Positions 1 to 10,295 of a DNA stretch of 64,000 bases are shown here, one piece after another (position 1 is the stretch's first letter; every line of letters begins with the position of its first letter). The position numbers and the translations under genes are program-made. Where the stretch lies: assembly GCF_001705665.1 (NCBI RefSeq), contig NZ_MDHA01000025.1, forward strand, positions 62,001 to 126,000, written 5' to 3'. The stretch comes from Thioclava sp. SK-1. GTDB taxonomy: Bacteria > Pseudomonadota > Alphaproteobacteria > Rhodobacterales > Rhodobacteraceae. The notes under the pieces are model-generated. The model had not been told where the DNA came from. It searched no databases and saw nothing but the letters and a program-made list of their open reading frames with translations.

Positions 1-3000
1 AGGCCCGCGCTGCCTGCATCGGCCACCACCTGATCCATTGGCTGCACGGCCTGGGCCAACATCCGAACGGAATCACCCTCGGGCTCCACTTTGACCGTGA
101 CCACGACAAGGCTATCGGCTTCCAGGCAGGGGCGCGCAGCCTCCAACGTGTCCGAGAACATCGTTGCTTCATACGGGCCGGAGGGTTCCGAAAACAGCAC
201 AAAGGCAAAACGGTTGCCCTTGGCCGACATCTTTTCACGCACCGCATCAATTTTGCCGGCGATTTTCGTGACAAAGGGCGATCCCGCGCGCGCCTTCTCC
301 ATGATATCATCCAGCGTCAGCACTTTCTTGCGCCGCAGCGCAGGCAGGTAATCATCCAGCGGATGACCCGACAGGTAAAAGCCAATTGCCTTATGTTCCT
401 CTGCCAGTCGTTCCCCGGGCAACCAATCATCGGTATCGGCCAGACGCGGCGGCGGCAGATCATCGCCCGCCTCACCAAAAAGCGACACCTGAGCCGAGGT
501 CTTCGCCTCTATCACCGCAGCCGACCATGCCACCAATCGATCCAACGATTGAAACACACGTTTGCGGTTCGGGTTTAGCGCATCAAACGCCCCTGCACGC
601 GCCAACATTTCAAGCGGGCGCTTGCCGATACGCTTCATATCAACACGCCGCGCAAAATCGAACAGGTCCACAAATGGTCTGTCGGCACGGGCCGTGACGA
701 TCATCTCCATCACCTCCATACCAACATTTTTCAACGCGCCCAGCGCATAGATCAATTCCTGATCCACCACATCAAACCCGGCCATCGACCGATTCACACA
801 GGGGGCGACAATCTTCACGCCCAGGCCTTTTTTGACCTCATGCGCATAGATTGCCAGTTTCTCGGTCAGGTGAATATCGCAATTCATCACGCCGCCCATG
901 AATTCCACTGGGTGATTGGCCTTTAGCCAAGCGGTGTAATAGCTGACGACGGCATAGGCCGCCGCGTGGGATTTGTTGAAGCCGTAATTGGCGAATTTCT
1001 CAAGCAGGTCAAAAACCTCAGAGGCTTTCTTCTTATCAACGCCGTTCTTGGCTGCCCCGGTTTCAAATTTGGGGCGTTCGGCATCCATCGCCTCTTTGAT
1101 CTTTTTGCCCATTGCACGACGCAGCAAATCCGCCCCGCCCAGGGAATATCCCGCCATTTCCTGCGCGATCTGCATCACCTGTTCCTGATACACGATGATG
1201 CCCTGGGTCTCGGCCAGAATATGGTCGATCGTGGGATGCACGGATTCCAAGGGTTTGCGCCCGTGTTTGACCTCACAATAGCTTGGGATGTTTTCCATCG
1301 GGCCAGGACGATACAGCGCCACAAGGGCCACGATATCTTCGATACAGGTGGGTTTCATCTGCCGCAGCGCGGATTTCATCCCCTCCGATTCCACCTGAAA
1401 CACCGCAACCGTCTTGGCGTCGGAATACAGATCATAGGTCTTTTTATCATCCAACGGGATCAGGTTGATCTGGTTCTCGCCGCCCGCTGCGGGCTCATAC
1501 AGCCGCGTGCCCGCCGGATCGACATGCAGCGGACGCCCCGATTTGAAAATCAGGTTCATCGCGGATTGCACGACAGTCAGCGTCTTCAGACCCAGAAAGT
1601 CAAATTTGACAAGCCCGGCTTGTTCCACCCATTTCATATTGAACTGCGTGGCAGGCATGTCAGAGCGCGGATCTTGATACAATGGCACCAAAGCATCCAG
1701 CGGCCTGTCCCCGATCACCACGCCCGCCGCGTGAGTGGAGGCATTGCGCAACAGCCCTTCGACCTGCTGCGCATAGGTCAGCAGCCGATCCACAACAGGT
1801 TCATTACGCGCGGCTTCGCGCAGCCGTTCCTCCTGCGTCAGCGCCTGTACAATAGAGACAGGCTTGACCCCTTCCACGGGAATCAGCTTGGACAACTTAT
1901 CAACCTGCCCAAAGGACATTTGCAGCACACGACCAATATCGCGCACCGCCGCCTTGGACAGCAACGCCCCGAAGGTAATGATTTGACCAACCTTTTCGCG
2001 GCCATATTTCTGCTGCACATATTTGATCACCTCTTCGCGGCGATCCATGCAGAAATCGATATCGAAATCAGGCATCGACACACGTTCGGGGTTCAAGAAC
2101 CGCTCAAACAACAAAGAATAGCGCAGCGGATCAAGGTCCGTGATCGTCAACACATAGGCCACCAAAGACCCCGCGCCCGACCCACGCCCCGGCCCTACGG
2201 GAATGTCATGCGTCTTGGCCCATTTGATAAAATCCGCAACGATCAGGAAATAACCTGGGAAGCCCATCTGCTCAATGATATCCAGCTCGAACTTCAGGCG
2301 CGCTTCATATTCGGCGCGTGGTGCCACCGCCTCGATGACATCTAGGCGCGCATCCAAACCCGCCCAGGCCTGGCGGCGCAGCTCTTCGACCTCATCATCC
2401 GCAAATTTCGGCAAGATCGGATCGCGGCGATAGGTGCCAAAGGCACAACGCTTGGCGATTTCAATGGTGTTATCAATCGCCTCTGGCAAATCCGCGAACA
2501 GCGCGATCATCTCGGCTTCTGATTTAAAATAATGCTGCGGCGTCAAACGGCGCCGCGGATCGTTTTGGTCTACATATGCGCCTTCTGCGATACAGATCAG
2601 CGCATCATGGGCCTCATACATTTCGGATTTTGGAAAATAGACATCATTGGTCGCCACCAAGGGCAGGTCCATCGCATAGGCCATTTCGACAAAGCCGCGT
2701 TCAGTCGCCCGCTCGGCGGCCATCAGCTGCCCGCCGTCCCCAGGATGGCGCTGCAATTCGACATATAACCGATCAGGATAAATTTGCGCCAGACGGGTCA
2801 TCAGCGCCTGCGCCCGATCTTGCTGGCCATTTTGCAAGAACTTGCCCACCGGCCCCTCGGCCCCGCCTGTCAAACATATCAGCCCCTCGCTGTGCGCGGC
2901 CAATTGGTCAGGCGTGACCTGCACCAGATCGCCATGTTTGCCGATATAAAGGCATGACGACAGTTTCATCAGGTTTTCATAACCTGCCTCATTTTGCGCC

Positions 3001-3277
3001 AAAAGCACGATCGGCGCGGGCAAACGCGGTTTTTCACCCGGGCGTGCAGGATCATAGGCCACCGCCACCTGACAGCCCATGATCGGCTGCAATCCCGCGC
3101 CCTGTGCCGTAACCGAAAACTCCAGCGCAGAGAACATTGCATTGCTATCGGTGACAGCCACGGCGGGCATTCCCGCATCCTCGCACATCTTAATAAGTTT
3201 TTTGACCGGCACCGCCCCTTCAAGAAGCGAATATTCGGTGTGAATGCGGAGGTGGATGAATCGCGTTTGGCTCATGC
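1..3277 (-). CDS. dnaE: DNA polymerase III subunit alpha (C-terminus beyond the window)
   Basis: Replicative DNA polymerase catalytic subunit of the cytoplasmic replisome. The gene starts at the ATG at 3277 on the minus strand (MSQTRFIHLRIHTEYSLLEG), which matches the start of the PHP domain of DnaE, and stays open to the left edge, giving about 1090 codons. The palm motif PDFDIDFCMDRR lies near residue 400 and KFDFLGLKTLT near residue 555, placing the three catalytic aspartates at the positions known from E. coli DnaE. The finger-region segments VALYRPGPMENIP and FNKSHAAAYA are also intact. The missing part should be the C-terminal OB-fold and tau-binding region. No partner gene is adjacent, and no disruption is seen. 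Confidence 0.97.
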
Positions 3278-3395
3278 GCCATATAATAGGCGTGGCGGCT
3301 GTGACGCGGAAGGGGCGAAAACGGCATGGATGATCAACTCTGGCCTTGACGCACGCGCCATGCAACCGCAGCATGATCGAAAAAGGAGGGCTCCC

Positions 3396-3881
3396 GTGTC
3401 GCGCGATCTCTTGCTGGTTTGCCAACTGAAAGCGACGCCGCTTGCGTGTTATCGCTGCTGGACAGAAGCAGACCTGTTGAAAAAATTCTTTGCCCCTGCC
3501 CCGGGGCGCACGCTGGAGGCGGTGATCGAACCGCGCCCGGGCGGGCGATTTTTTACCAAAATGCTGTTTGATGTGCATGGAGAAATCGCAGATGAGGGCT
3601 GTATTCTACACGCCAGCCGCCCCACGCCAGACCGGCCAGGGCGATTGATTTTCACCGACAGCCTATCGGAAGGGTTCCGCCCCAAAGGTAGCGGTTTTTT
3701 CACCGCAGATATCCGCTTTACTGCCAAAGACGGTGGCTGCGAATACCGTGTTATTGCGCGACACAAAGATGACGCTACAGCGGATAACCACGCCAAGCTG
3801 GGCTTTCAAACGGGCTGGACCGCCGTTGCCAAGCAGCTTGAAGCACTTGCGCGGACTTTGGATGCCGTCCATGCCGCCTAA
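3396..3881 (+). CDS. SRPBCC/AHSA1-like small-molecule-binding domain protein
   Basis: A 161-residue protein of the START/SRPBCC fold (AHSA1-like, polyketide-cyclase/Hsp90-activator-like group). The GTG at 3396 is chosen because an AAAAGGAGGG ribosome-binding site (3381-3390) sits just upstream; the frame stays open further upstream but that sequence looks non-coding. Typical features are an early Y-x-x-W-T segment (CYRCWTEADLLKKFFAP), then R-P-G-G-R-F-F, then P-x-R-L-I-F-T-D, and a C-terminal helix containing FQTGWTAVAKQLEAL. The substrate is unknown. It is convergent with nothing and is transcribed divergently from dnaE. Confidence 0.8.
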   Translation: MSRDLLLVCQLKATPLACYRCWTEADLLKKFFAPAPGRTLEAVIEPRPGGRFFTKMLFDVHGEIADEGCILHASRPTPDRPGRLIFTDSLSEGFRPKGSGFFTADIRFTAKDGGCEYRVIARHKDDATADNHAKLGFQTGWTAVAKQLEALARTLDAVHAA

Positions 3882-3903
3882 ACGGTGGGTTACGGACGGC
3901 ACC

Positions 3904-3928
3904 TGCCCAAAATCTAACCGTTTGGGCA
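3904..3928 (+). terminator. Hairpin downstream of the SRPBCC gene
   Basis: Perfect 8-bp stem TGCCCAAA/TTTGGGCA with a 9-nt loop, 22 bp after the stop codon. It is followed only by ATTTC, so the U-tract is weak; it may be a terminator or an mRNA 3'-end stabiliser. Confidence 0.4.
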
Positions 3929-4088
3929 ATTTCAAAGCGAAAGTCGCGCGGTTTTATCTTGCCAAGGCTGCGCCAACCCGGTCTTCTTAGGCCAAGCATG
4001 GGGCCACGGCCCTGCGGCGTCCGTTGCTTTCCGCCACATCGGGCAATGGATTGCGCAAGACTAAGGTATCGTGGCGAAAGATCTTCGT

Positions 4089-5459
4089 ATGGACATCTCG
4101 TTTCTTCTCAACGGAGAAACCCGCCGGGTCACTTTGACCGACCCGACGCAGACAGTGTTGGATTGGCTGCGCGAGGACGGGCTGACCGGAACGAAAGAGG
4201 GCTGCAATGAGGGCGATTGCGGTGCCTGCACTGTGATCGTCACAGAGGCGAGCGGTACGGTCAAACCGCTGAATGCGTGCATCTTGTTTATGGGCCAAAT
4301 GGATGGGCGTGCCCTGCGCACCGTCGAAGGTATCGCCGCACCTGACGGCCAGTTGCATCCGGTGCAGCAGGCAATGGTTGACGAACATGGCAGCCAATGC
4401 GGATTTTGCACACCTGGTTTTGTGGCCTCGATGGCGGCGGGGCATCTGCTGGGCGCAACGGATTATGATGACCGTTTGGCGGGCAATCTGTGCCGCTGCA
4501 CAGGCTATGCGCCGATCATTCGGGCCGCCAAGGCTGCTGCACAAAAGCCCGTGCCCGCCCATATGGATGACCGCGCCGCCCTGCCCGCGACCAGCGCTGC
4601 CCCCACGCCCATGCGCCCCACCGATCTGGATAAGTTTGCCGATTGGTATGCGCAAAACCCTGACGCGCAACTGATTGCCGGGGCCACAGATGTTGGTCTA
4701 TGGGTCACCAAACAGATGCGCACGCTGGATCAGGTTGTGTTCTTGAACGGATTGCAGGCGCTGAGCAGAACCGAATTACGCGACGATGCGCTGCATATCG
4801 GGGCGGGGGTGACAATTGCCTCCCTGCGCGATGTGATCGCCCCTTATCATCCCAGCCTGTCGGAATTGCTGCGCCGCTTTGCCTCAGAGCAGATCCGGCA
4901 AGCTGCAACCATCGGCGGCAATATCGCCAATGGTTCGCCGATTGGCGATGGCGCGCCTGCGCTGATCGCTTTAGGCGCGCGTTTGACATTGCGCCACGGG
5001 GCGCAGCGCCGCGTGATCGCGCTGGAAGATTTCTTTCACGCCTATGGCAAGCAAGACCGCAACCCGGGGGAGTTCGTAGAGACGCTTAGCGTGCCGATCC
5101 ATGCACCGGGCCTGCGCTGCTATAAGCTTTCGAAACGGTTTGATCAGGACATCTCTGCGCTGTGCGGATGTTTCAACTTTGACGTTCAGGCGGGGCAGAT
5201 ACGCTCTGCTCGGGTCGCGTTTGGCGGGATGGCAGGCATTCCTGCCCGTGCCCGAGGGTTTGAAGCTGCGCTGACCGGACAGCCCCTGACAGCAAAGACG
5301 ATCCTCGCCGCCCTGCCGGCCCTGGCGCAGGATTACACACCGCTTGACGATATGCGTGCCTCTGCCGCCTATCGCACCAAGGCCGCGCAGGGCCTGGCGC
5401 GACGCTATATCGCAGATCTATTGGGGCAACCTGTTTCCGTGTTGGAGATCCAACCATGA
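4089..5459 (+). CDS. xdhA: Xanthine dehydrogenase small subunit (2Fe-2S and FAD domains)
   Basis: Electron-transfer subunit of cytoplasmic xanthine dehydrogenase, which oxidises hypoxanthine to xanthine and xanthine to urate with NAD+. The plant-ferredoxin-type cluster is seen as C39, C44, C47 and C64 ([11 protein letters not shown]), and the second cluster as C104, C107, C135 and C137 (QCGFCTPG and CRCTGY). A CO-dehydrogenase-type FAD-binding domain follows from about residue 170, with [11 protein letters not shown] and [14 protein letters not shown]. The ATG at 4089 ([10 protein letters not shown]) fits the family N-terminus; a GTG at 4071 would add six residues. The gene overlaps xdhB by 4 bp. 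Confidence 0.95.
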   Translation: MDISFLLNGETRRVTLTDPTQTVLDWLREDGLTGTKEGCNEGDCGACTVIVTEASGTVKPLNACILFMGQMDGRALRTVEGIAAPDGQLHPVQQAMVDEHGSQCGFCTPGFVASMAAGHLLGATDYDDRLAGNLCRCTGYAPIIRAAKAAAQKPVPAHMDDRAALPATSAAPTPMRPTDLDKFADWYAQNPDAQLIAGATDVGLWVTKQMRTLDQVVFLNGLQALSRTELRDDALHIGAGVTIASLRDVIAPYHPSLSELLRRFASEQIRQAATIGGNIANGSPIGDGAPALIALGARLTLRHGAQRRVIALEDFFHAYGKQDRNPGEFVETLSVPIHAPGLRCYKLSKRFDQDISALCGCFNFDVQAGQIRSARVAFGGMAGIPARARGFEAALTGQPLTAKTILAALPALAQDYTPLDDMRASAAYRTKAAQGLARRYIADLLGQPVSVLEIQP

Positions 5460-7819
5460 GCATCGGAAAACCCCTGCCACACGAGTCCGCGCGGTTGCAT
5501 GTGACCGGACAGGCGCGATATGTCGATGACCTACCCGAGCCAAAGGGCTGCCTGCATCTGGCCTTTGGCCTGTCCAGCGAGGCTCATGCCCAAATTAAGC
5601 ATCTGGATCTGGAACCGGTGCGTGCCTGCCCCGATGTGGTCGCCGTGCTGACATATGCTGATATCCCCGGCCATAACGACGCCTCGTGCAATCCGACATT
5701 TGTGGAACCCGTCCTGGCCGAAGGGACGGTGCATTACGTCGGCCATCCGATTTTCCTGGTTGTGGCACGGTCCCATCAAGCGGCGCGGCGCGCCGCAAGG
5801 GCCGCAAACGTGACCTATGATACCTTGCCCGCCGTGCTTACTGTGGAGCAGGCGCTGGCAGCGGACAGTCATCACCAAGGTGGCCCGGTGATCTGGGAAA
5901 ATGGTGACTCGCAGGCCGCACTGGCACAGGCCACGCATGTGGCCGAGGGTGAGATTGAGATCGGCGGGCAAGAACATTTTTATCTGGAAGGTCAGGCCGC
6001 TATGGCCGAGCCGCAAGATCAGGGGATGATCATCCGCTGCTCCAGCCAGCATCCTAGCGAGATCCAGCATAAGGTGGCAGAGGCTTTGGGCCTGCATATG
6101 CATGACATCCGCGTTGAGATGCGCCGGATGGGCGGTGGGTTTGGTGGGAAAGAAAGCCAGGGCAACCATTTGGCCATTGCCTGTGCGGTGGCCGCCCGCC
6201 TAACTGGCCGGGCGTGCAAGATGCGCTATGATCGTGATGATGACATGGTGATCACAGGTAAGCGCCATGATTTCAAGATCCTTTACCGGATCGGGGCGGA
6301 TGCAGATGGGCGGGTATTGGGGGCTCAATTCACCCATTTGGCACGCTGCGGCTGGGCCTTGGATCTATCGCCCCCCGTTTGTGATCGGGCGATGTTGCAT
6401 GCCGATAGTGCGTATTTGTTCCCCACAATGCGAATCCAAAGCCACCGGCTACGGACCAATACTGTGTCCAACACCGCCTATCGTGGGTTTGGGGGGCCGC
6501 AAGGGATGTTGGGATGTGAAGCGGCGATGGAGCATCTGGCCTTTGTAATGGGGCTGGACCCGCTGGAGCTGCGTAAGCGCAATTTCTATGCGGATATGAT
6601 GCCAGAGGGGGCGTCTGCCCCCGATGACGGCGAAGCCGTCCTCTCCCCCGAGGATATTTCGGGCAAGATGAAAGCAGCCCCTCAGGCGACGCATTATGGG
6701 CAGCCGGTTGAAGATTTCATCTTGAACGGCTTGGTCGCGCGCCTTGAAACGCGTGCAGATGTTGTCGCGCGCCGGGCTGCGGTAGCGGCGTGGAACGCAT
6801 CACATGATGTTGTGAAGCGCGGTATCGCCATATCGCCAGTGAAATTCGGGATTTCCTTCACGCTGTCCCATTTGAATCAGGCAGGTGCTTTGGTTCATAT
6901 TTATCAAGATGGCACTGTGCAGATCAATCACGGTGGCACCGAAATGGGGCAGGGTTTGCATTTGAAATGCTGTCAGGTGGCGGCCTCGGTTTTTGGGCTG
7001 GCTGCGCGAGACATCAGGATCACGGCAACGGACACGTCCAAGGTTCCCAATACTTCTGCCACGGCTGCATCTTCGGGCGCGGATCTGAACGGGATGGCCG
7101 TGAAGGCCGCCTGTGACACTTTACGCGACCGTATTTCCGGCCATATTGCGACGCTGGCCAATTGTGCGGTGTCGGAGGTGGTCTTTGTGGGCGGCTCAGT
7201 CCACGCTGGCAGCAGCAGATGGACCTTTGCCGAGGCCGCATTGCTGGCCTATCAGGCGCGGATCAGCCTGTCAGCAACTGGATTTTATGCCACGCCGAAA
7301 ATCGCGTGGGATACAGCGGTGGGGCGGGGGCGACCGTTCTTTTACTTTGCCTATGGCGCGGCAGTCACGGAGGTGGCGATTGACACGCTGACCGGGGAAA
7401 ACCGGATTTTGCGCACCGATATCTTGCATGATGCCGGCACATCGCTGAATCCGGCGATTGATATCGGGCAAATCGAGGGTGGCTATGTTCAAGGTGCCGG
7501 CTGGCTGACGACCGAAGAATTGGTGTGGGATACAGACGGGGTTCTGCGCACACATGCGCCATCAACCTATAAGATCCCTGCCTGTTCAGACCGTCCGGCA
7601 GTATTTAATGTGACGCTTTGGGATCAACCAAACCGGGAAGACACGATCTATCGATCAAAGGCCGTTGGGGAGCCGCCGTTCATGCTGGCGATTTCCGCCT
7701 TTTTGGCGCTGCAAAATGCCTGTGCCGCCTGTGGTCCAGGCTATCCTGCACTGCGTGCGCCGGCCACGCCGGAGGCGATTTTAGCAGCCGTAAGCCGAGC
7801 ATGTGGGGCCAATGCATGA
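5456..7819 (+). CDS. xdhB: Xanthine dehydrogenase large, molybdopterin-binding subunit
   Basis: Catalytic subunit carrying the molybdenum cofactor, 787 residues. Family landmarks are [10 protein letters not shown] and [10 protein letters not shown] early, and SKAVGEPPF near the end, which supplies the catalytic glutamate (E739). The ATG at 5456 overlaps the xdhA stop. Between [10 protein letters not shown] and TPYGQ-like sequence (here [10 protein letters not shown]), where related XdhB proteins have a short connection, there are about 24 extra residues (384-407). They are encoded by a copy of the two-hairpin repeat found elsewhere in the window (6607-6674). The reading frame is kept, so the enzyme is probably still made with an extra surface loop. 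Confidence 0.95.
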   Translation: MSIGKPLPHESARLHVTGQARYVDDLPEPKGCLHLAFGLSSEAHAQIKHLDLEPVRACPDVVAVLTYADIPGHNDASCNPTFVEPVLAEGTVHYVGHPIFLVVARSHQAARRAARAANVTYDTLPAVLTVEQALAADSHHQGGPVIWENGDSQAALAQATHVAEGEIEIGGQEHFYLEGQAAMAEPQDQGMIIRCSSQHPSEIQHKVAEALGLHMHDIRVEMRRMGGGFGGKESQGNHLAIACAVAARLTGRACKMRYDRDDDMVITGKRHDFKILYRIGADADGRVLGAQFTHLARCGWALDLSPPVCDRAMLHADSAYLFPTMRIQSHRLRTNTVSNTAYRGFGGPQGMLGCEAAMEHLAFVMGLDPLELRKRNFYADMMPEGASAPDDGEAVLSPEDISGKMKAAPQATHYGQPVEDFILNGLVARLETRADVVARRAAVAAWNASHDVVKRGIAISPVKFGISFTLSHLNQAGALVHIYQDGTVQINHGGTEMGQGLHLKCCQVAASVFGLAARDIRITATDTSKVPNTSATAASSGADLNGMAVKAACDTLRDRISGHIATLANCAVSEVVFVGGSVHAGSSRWTFAEAALLAYQARISLSATGFYATPKIAWDTAVGRGRPFFYFAYGAAVTEVAIDTLTGENRILRTDILHDAGTSLNPAIDIGQIEGGYVQGAGWLTTEELVWDTDGVLRTHAPSTYKIPACSDRPAVFNVTLWDQPNREDTIYRSKAVGEPPFMLAISAFLALQNACAACGPGYPALRAPATPEAILAAVSRACGANA
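6607..6674 (+). repeat. Two-hairpin repeat, copy A, inserted in frame in xdhB
   Basis: Hairpin 1 is GGGGGC-GTCT-GCCCCC (6607-6622) and hairpin 2 is GACGGC-GAA-GCCGTC (6626-6640). Then comes the conserved tail CCCCCGAGGATATTT followed by GGCAAGATGAAAG (to 6674). Copies at 25880-25946 (minus) and 44053-44116 (plus) share the same architecture and tail. Here the element lies inside a coding region and encodes part of XdhB residues 384-407. Confidence 0.8.
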
Positions 7820-8760
7820 GTTTAGGCGACAAGATTTCAGGCCCTAGCGAAGCGATGGTTCCATACACCCGCGTAATTGTGGCTGATAGCCGTGGCTCTG
7901 CCCCGCGCGAAATTGGCGCCGAGATGCTGGTCTGGCCGGATCGTATCGAGGGCACAATCGGCGGCGGGCAGCTGGAATATGAGGCGATTTCGACCGCCCG
8001 GCGGATCTCTAGGGCCCAGGTGCAGCGCATCCCTCTGGGTCCGGCGATGGGGCAATGCTGCGGTGGATCCGTAACATTGGCCTTTGTCCCCCCGACTGCG
8101 CAGAGCAGCATAAGTGCGGGCTATCAGCTGACCGCGCTATGCGATGGGCCAATGCCCTTGTCGGTCCACCGTGCTTTGGCGCGCGCGCGCGACCGTGGGG
8201 ATACCCCTGCGCGCCTGCTGGATGGCTGGTTGATTGAGCCCAAGGTCACGCCGCATCTGCCGATTTGGGTGTGGGGCGCGGGCCATGTCGGACGTGCACT
8301 GGTTCAGGTGCTGGCCCCACTGCCAGGGATCGCGGTGACATGGGCCGATACCGGGTCAGAGCGGTTCCCCCCTCGGATGCCTGACAACGTGCGACCTGTC
8401 ACGGCGCATCACCTGCCCGATCTGGTGTCGCTGGCGCCCAAACACGCCCAGCATTTCGTTTTAACCTATTCGCATGCGCTGGATCTGGAGCTGTGCCACA
8501 GGATGCTATGTCACGGGTTTGGGCGGCTGGGTTTGATTGGCTCGGCCACCAAACGCGCACGATTTCGCAAAAAGCTTGCCGTATTGGGCCATTGCGATAC
8601 GCAAATCGACCAGATCGACTGCCCAATTGGTGATCCGACGTTTGGGAAGCATCCTCAGGCCATTGCGGTTTCCATCACAGCCGCGTTACTGACACGGATG
8701 TCTTGCACAGGTGCGCCCGATCACGCATCAGCTACCGTAACACAAGGAGGCGCATTGTGA
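7816..8760 (+). CDS. xdhC: Xanthine dehydrogenase accessory protein, Moco insertion factor
   Basis: XdhC binds and protects sulfurated molybdenum cofactor and delivers it to XdhB. The 314-residue frame has the N-terminal XdhC motifs (ADSRGSAPREIGAEMLV, GTIGGGQLEYEA, LGPAMGQCCGG) and a C-terminal Rossmann domain (WVWGAGHVGRALV, then GLIGSATKRARFRKKL). The ATG at 7816 overlaps the xdhB stop (ATGA); an in-frame ATG at 7801 would add five residues inside xdhB. The stop codon overlaps the GTG start of the ABC ATPase, so the enzyme and transporter genes form one operon. Confidence 0.93.
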   Translation: MSLGDKISGPSEAMVPYTRVIVADSRGSAPREIGAEMLVWPDRIEGTIGGGQLEYEAISTARRISRAQVQRIPLGPAMGQCCGGSVTLAFVPPTAQSSISAGYQLTALCDGPMPLSVHRALARARDRGDTPARLLDGWLIEPKVTPHLPIWVWGAGHVGRALVQVLAPLPGIAVTWADTGSERFPPRMPDNVRPVTAHHLPDLVSLAPKHAQHFVLTYSHALDLELCHRMLCHGFGRLGLIGSATKRARFRKKLAVLGHCDTQIDQIDCPIGDPTFGKHPQAIAVSITAALLTRMSCTGAPDHASATVTQGGAL

Positions 8761-10295
8761 GCCATATGTTGCTACGTCTTGACGGGCTGACCAAATCCTA
8801 TCCCGGCGTCTTGGCCAATGATGCGGTGTCTTTGCAGATTGCTCCGGGTGAGATTCACGCGCTGTTGGGCGAAAACGGCGCTGGAAAATCAACGCTGGTG
8901 AAGATGATCTACGGGTTGGTCAAACCTGACAGCGGCACCATGATGCTGAATGCCGCGGCCTATACACCAGCAGAGCCGCGCGCCGCGCGCAGTGCAGGCG
9001 TTGCGATGGTGTTTCAACATTTCTCGTTGTTTGAGGCACTTAGCGTGGCCGAAAACGTCGCCCTTGGGATGGAGAGCCCGCCGCAGCTGGGGCAATTGGC
9101 CCGGCGCATCCGCGAGATTTCCACCCAATACGGCCTGCCTTTGGACCCGGCCCGCCGGGTGGGCGATTTATCAGCGGGCGAGCGCCAGCGCGTAGAAATC
9201 GTGCGCTGCCTTTTGCAAGATCCGAAATTGCTGATCATGGATGAACCTACCAGCGTTTTAACCCCGCAAGAGGTGCAGATTTTGTTCCGCACGCTCAATC
9301 AACTGTCCCACGAAGGCACAGCAATCTTATATATCAGCCATAAGCTGGAAGAGATCCGCACGCTTTGCGATCGTGCCACGGTGCTGCGTGGAGGCAAGGT
9401 TGTGGGCCATGCCGATCCGCGCGCGAAAACTGCCAAAGAACTGGCTGAACTGATGGTCGGTGCCGAGCTGAAAGTGACCGACCGCGCGGGCCGTGTGTTG
9501 GGCGAGCCATTGCTGCGGGTGACCGATCTGGATCTACCAGCGATCACGCAATTTGGCCCCTCGTTGAAATCGGTGCATCTGACCCTGCGCAAGGGTGAGG
9601 TTCTGGGAATTGGCGGTGTGGCGGGCAACGGCCAAGAAGAACTGCTGGCCGCGCTGTCAGGCGAACGGCTGAGCCCGCCGGGAACCGTTATGCTGCGCGA
9701 TCAGGATCTGTCGCGCCTTGGGCCCAATCCGCGCCGTAAACATGGAATTCTGGCCGCGCCAGAAGAACGGTTGGGCCATGCCGCAGCCCCGGCAATGAGC
9801 CTGACCTATAATGCCATTTTGACAGGAACAGTGCGCAAACCACTAACCCGAAACGGATTTGTCAACTTTGCAGCTGCACGCCGTTTTGCCCAAGATATCA
9901 TTGCGCAATTTGATGTGCGCACGCCCGGCCCCGATGTGGCCGCCCGCGCCCTGTCGGGGGGGAACCTGCAAAAATATGTCATCGGCCGCGAAGTGCTGCA
10001 ATCGCCTGATGTGCTGGTGGTCAATCAGCCGACCTGGGGGGTTGATGCCGCTGCAGCCACGGCGATCCGCCAGGCGCTGCTGGATCTGGCGGCGGAAGGT
10101 GCGGCGGTTATCGTTATCAGCCAGGATCTGGATGAGCTGATGGAAATTTCCGACAATTTCGCAGCACTAAATGAAGGGCGGCTGTCTGCGCCGCGCTCCA
10201 CCGCCGATCTGACGATGGAGCAAATCGGCCTGATGTTGGGCGGTGCCCAAGATATGGATCCGCCCGCGCCCCAAACCGAAGCCGCCTTGCAGTGA
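8757..10295 (+). CDS. ABC transporter ATP-binding protein, duplicated NBD (nucleoside/purine importer type)
   Basis: Cytoplasmic ATPase of a BMP-type (YufO/RnsB-like) importer, 512 residues, with two nucleotide-binding domains in one chain. NBD1 has Walker A GENGAGKST, signature LSAGERQRVEI and Walker B LLIMDEPTSVL. NBD2 is degenerate: GVAGNGQEELLAALSG replaces Walker A, the signature is LSGGNLQKYVIGRE, and VVNQPTWGVD stands in for Walker B, as usual in sugar/nucleoside-type double ATPases. The start is the GTG at 8757, inside the xdhC stop, with AAGGAGG at 8744-8750. Position after xdhABC argues for purine base or nucleoside uptake, which is an inference. Confidence 0.92.
   Translation: MSHMLLRLDGLTKSYPGVLANDAVSLQIAPGEIHALLGENGAGKSTLVKMIYGLVKPDSGTMMLNAAAYTPAEPRAARSAGVAMVFQHFSLFEALSVAENVALGMESPPQLGQLARRIREISTQYGLPLDPARRVGDLSAGERQRVEIVRCLLQDPKLLIMDEPTSVLTPQEVQILFRTLNQLSHEGTAILYISHKLEEIRTLCDRATVLRGGKVVGHADPRAKTAKELAELMVGAELKVTDRAGRVLGEPLLRVTDLDLPAITQFGPSLKSVHLTLRKGEVLGIGGVAGNGQEELLAALSGERLSPPGTVMLRDQDLSRLGPNPRRKHGILAAPEERLGHAAAPAMSLTYNAILTGTVRKPLTRNGFVNFAAARRFAQDIIAQFDVRTPGPDVAARALSGGNLQKYVIGREVLQSPDVLVVNQPTWGVDAAAATAIRQALLDLAAEGAAVIVISQDLDELMEISDNFAALNEGRLSAPRSTADLTMEQIGLMLGGAQDMDPPAPQTEAALQ

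Noticed and set aside
966-2345. A long open frame on the plus strand opposite dnaE
   Set aside because: It is antisense to conserved DnaE sequence, rich in His, Arg and Gln as expected for a shadow frame, and has no family resemblance or ribosome-binding site.
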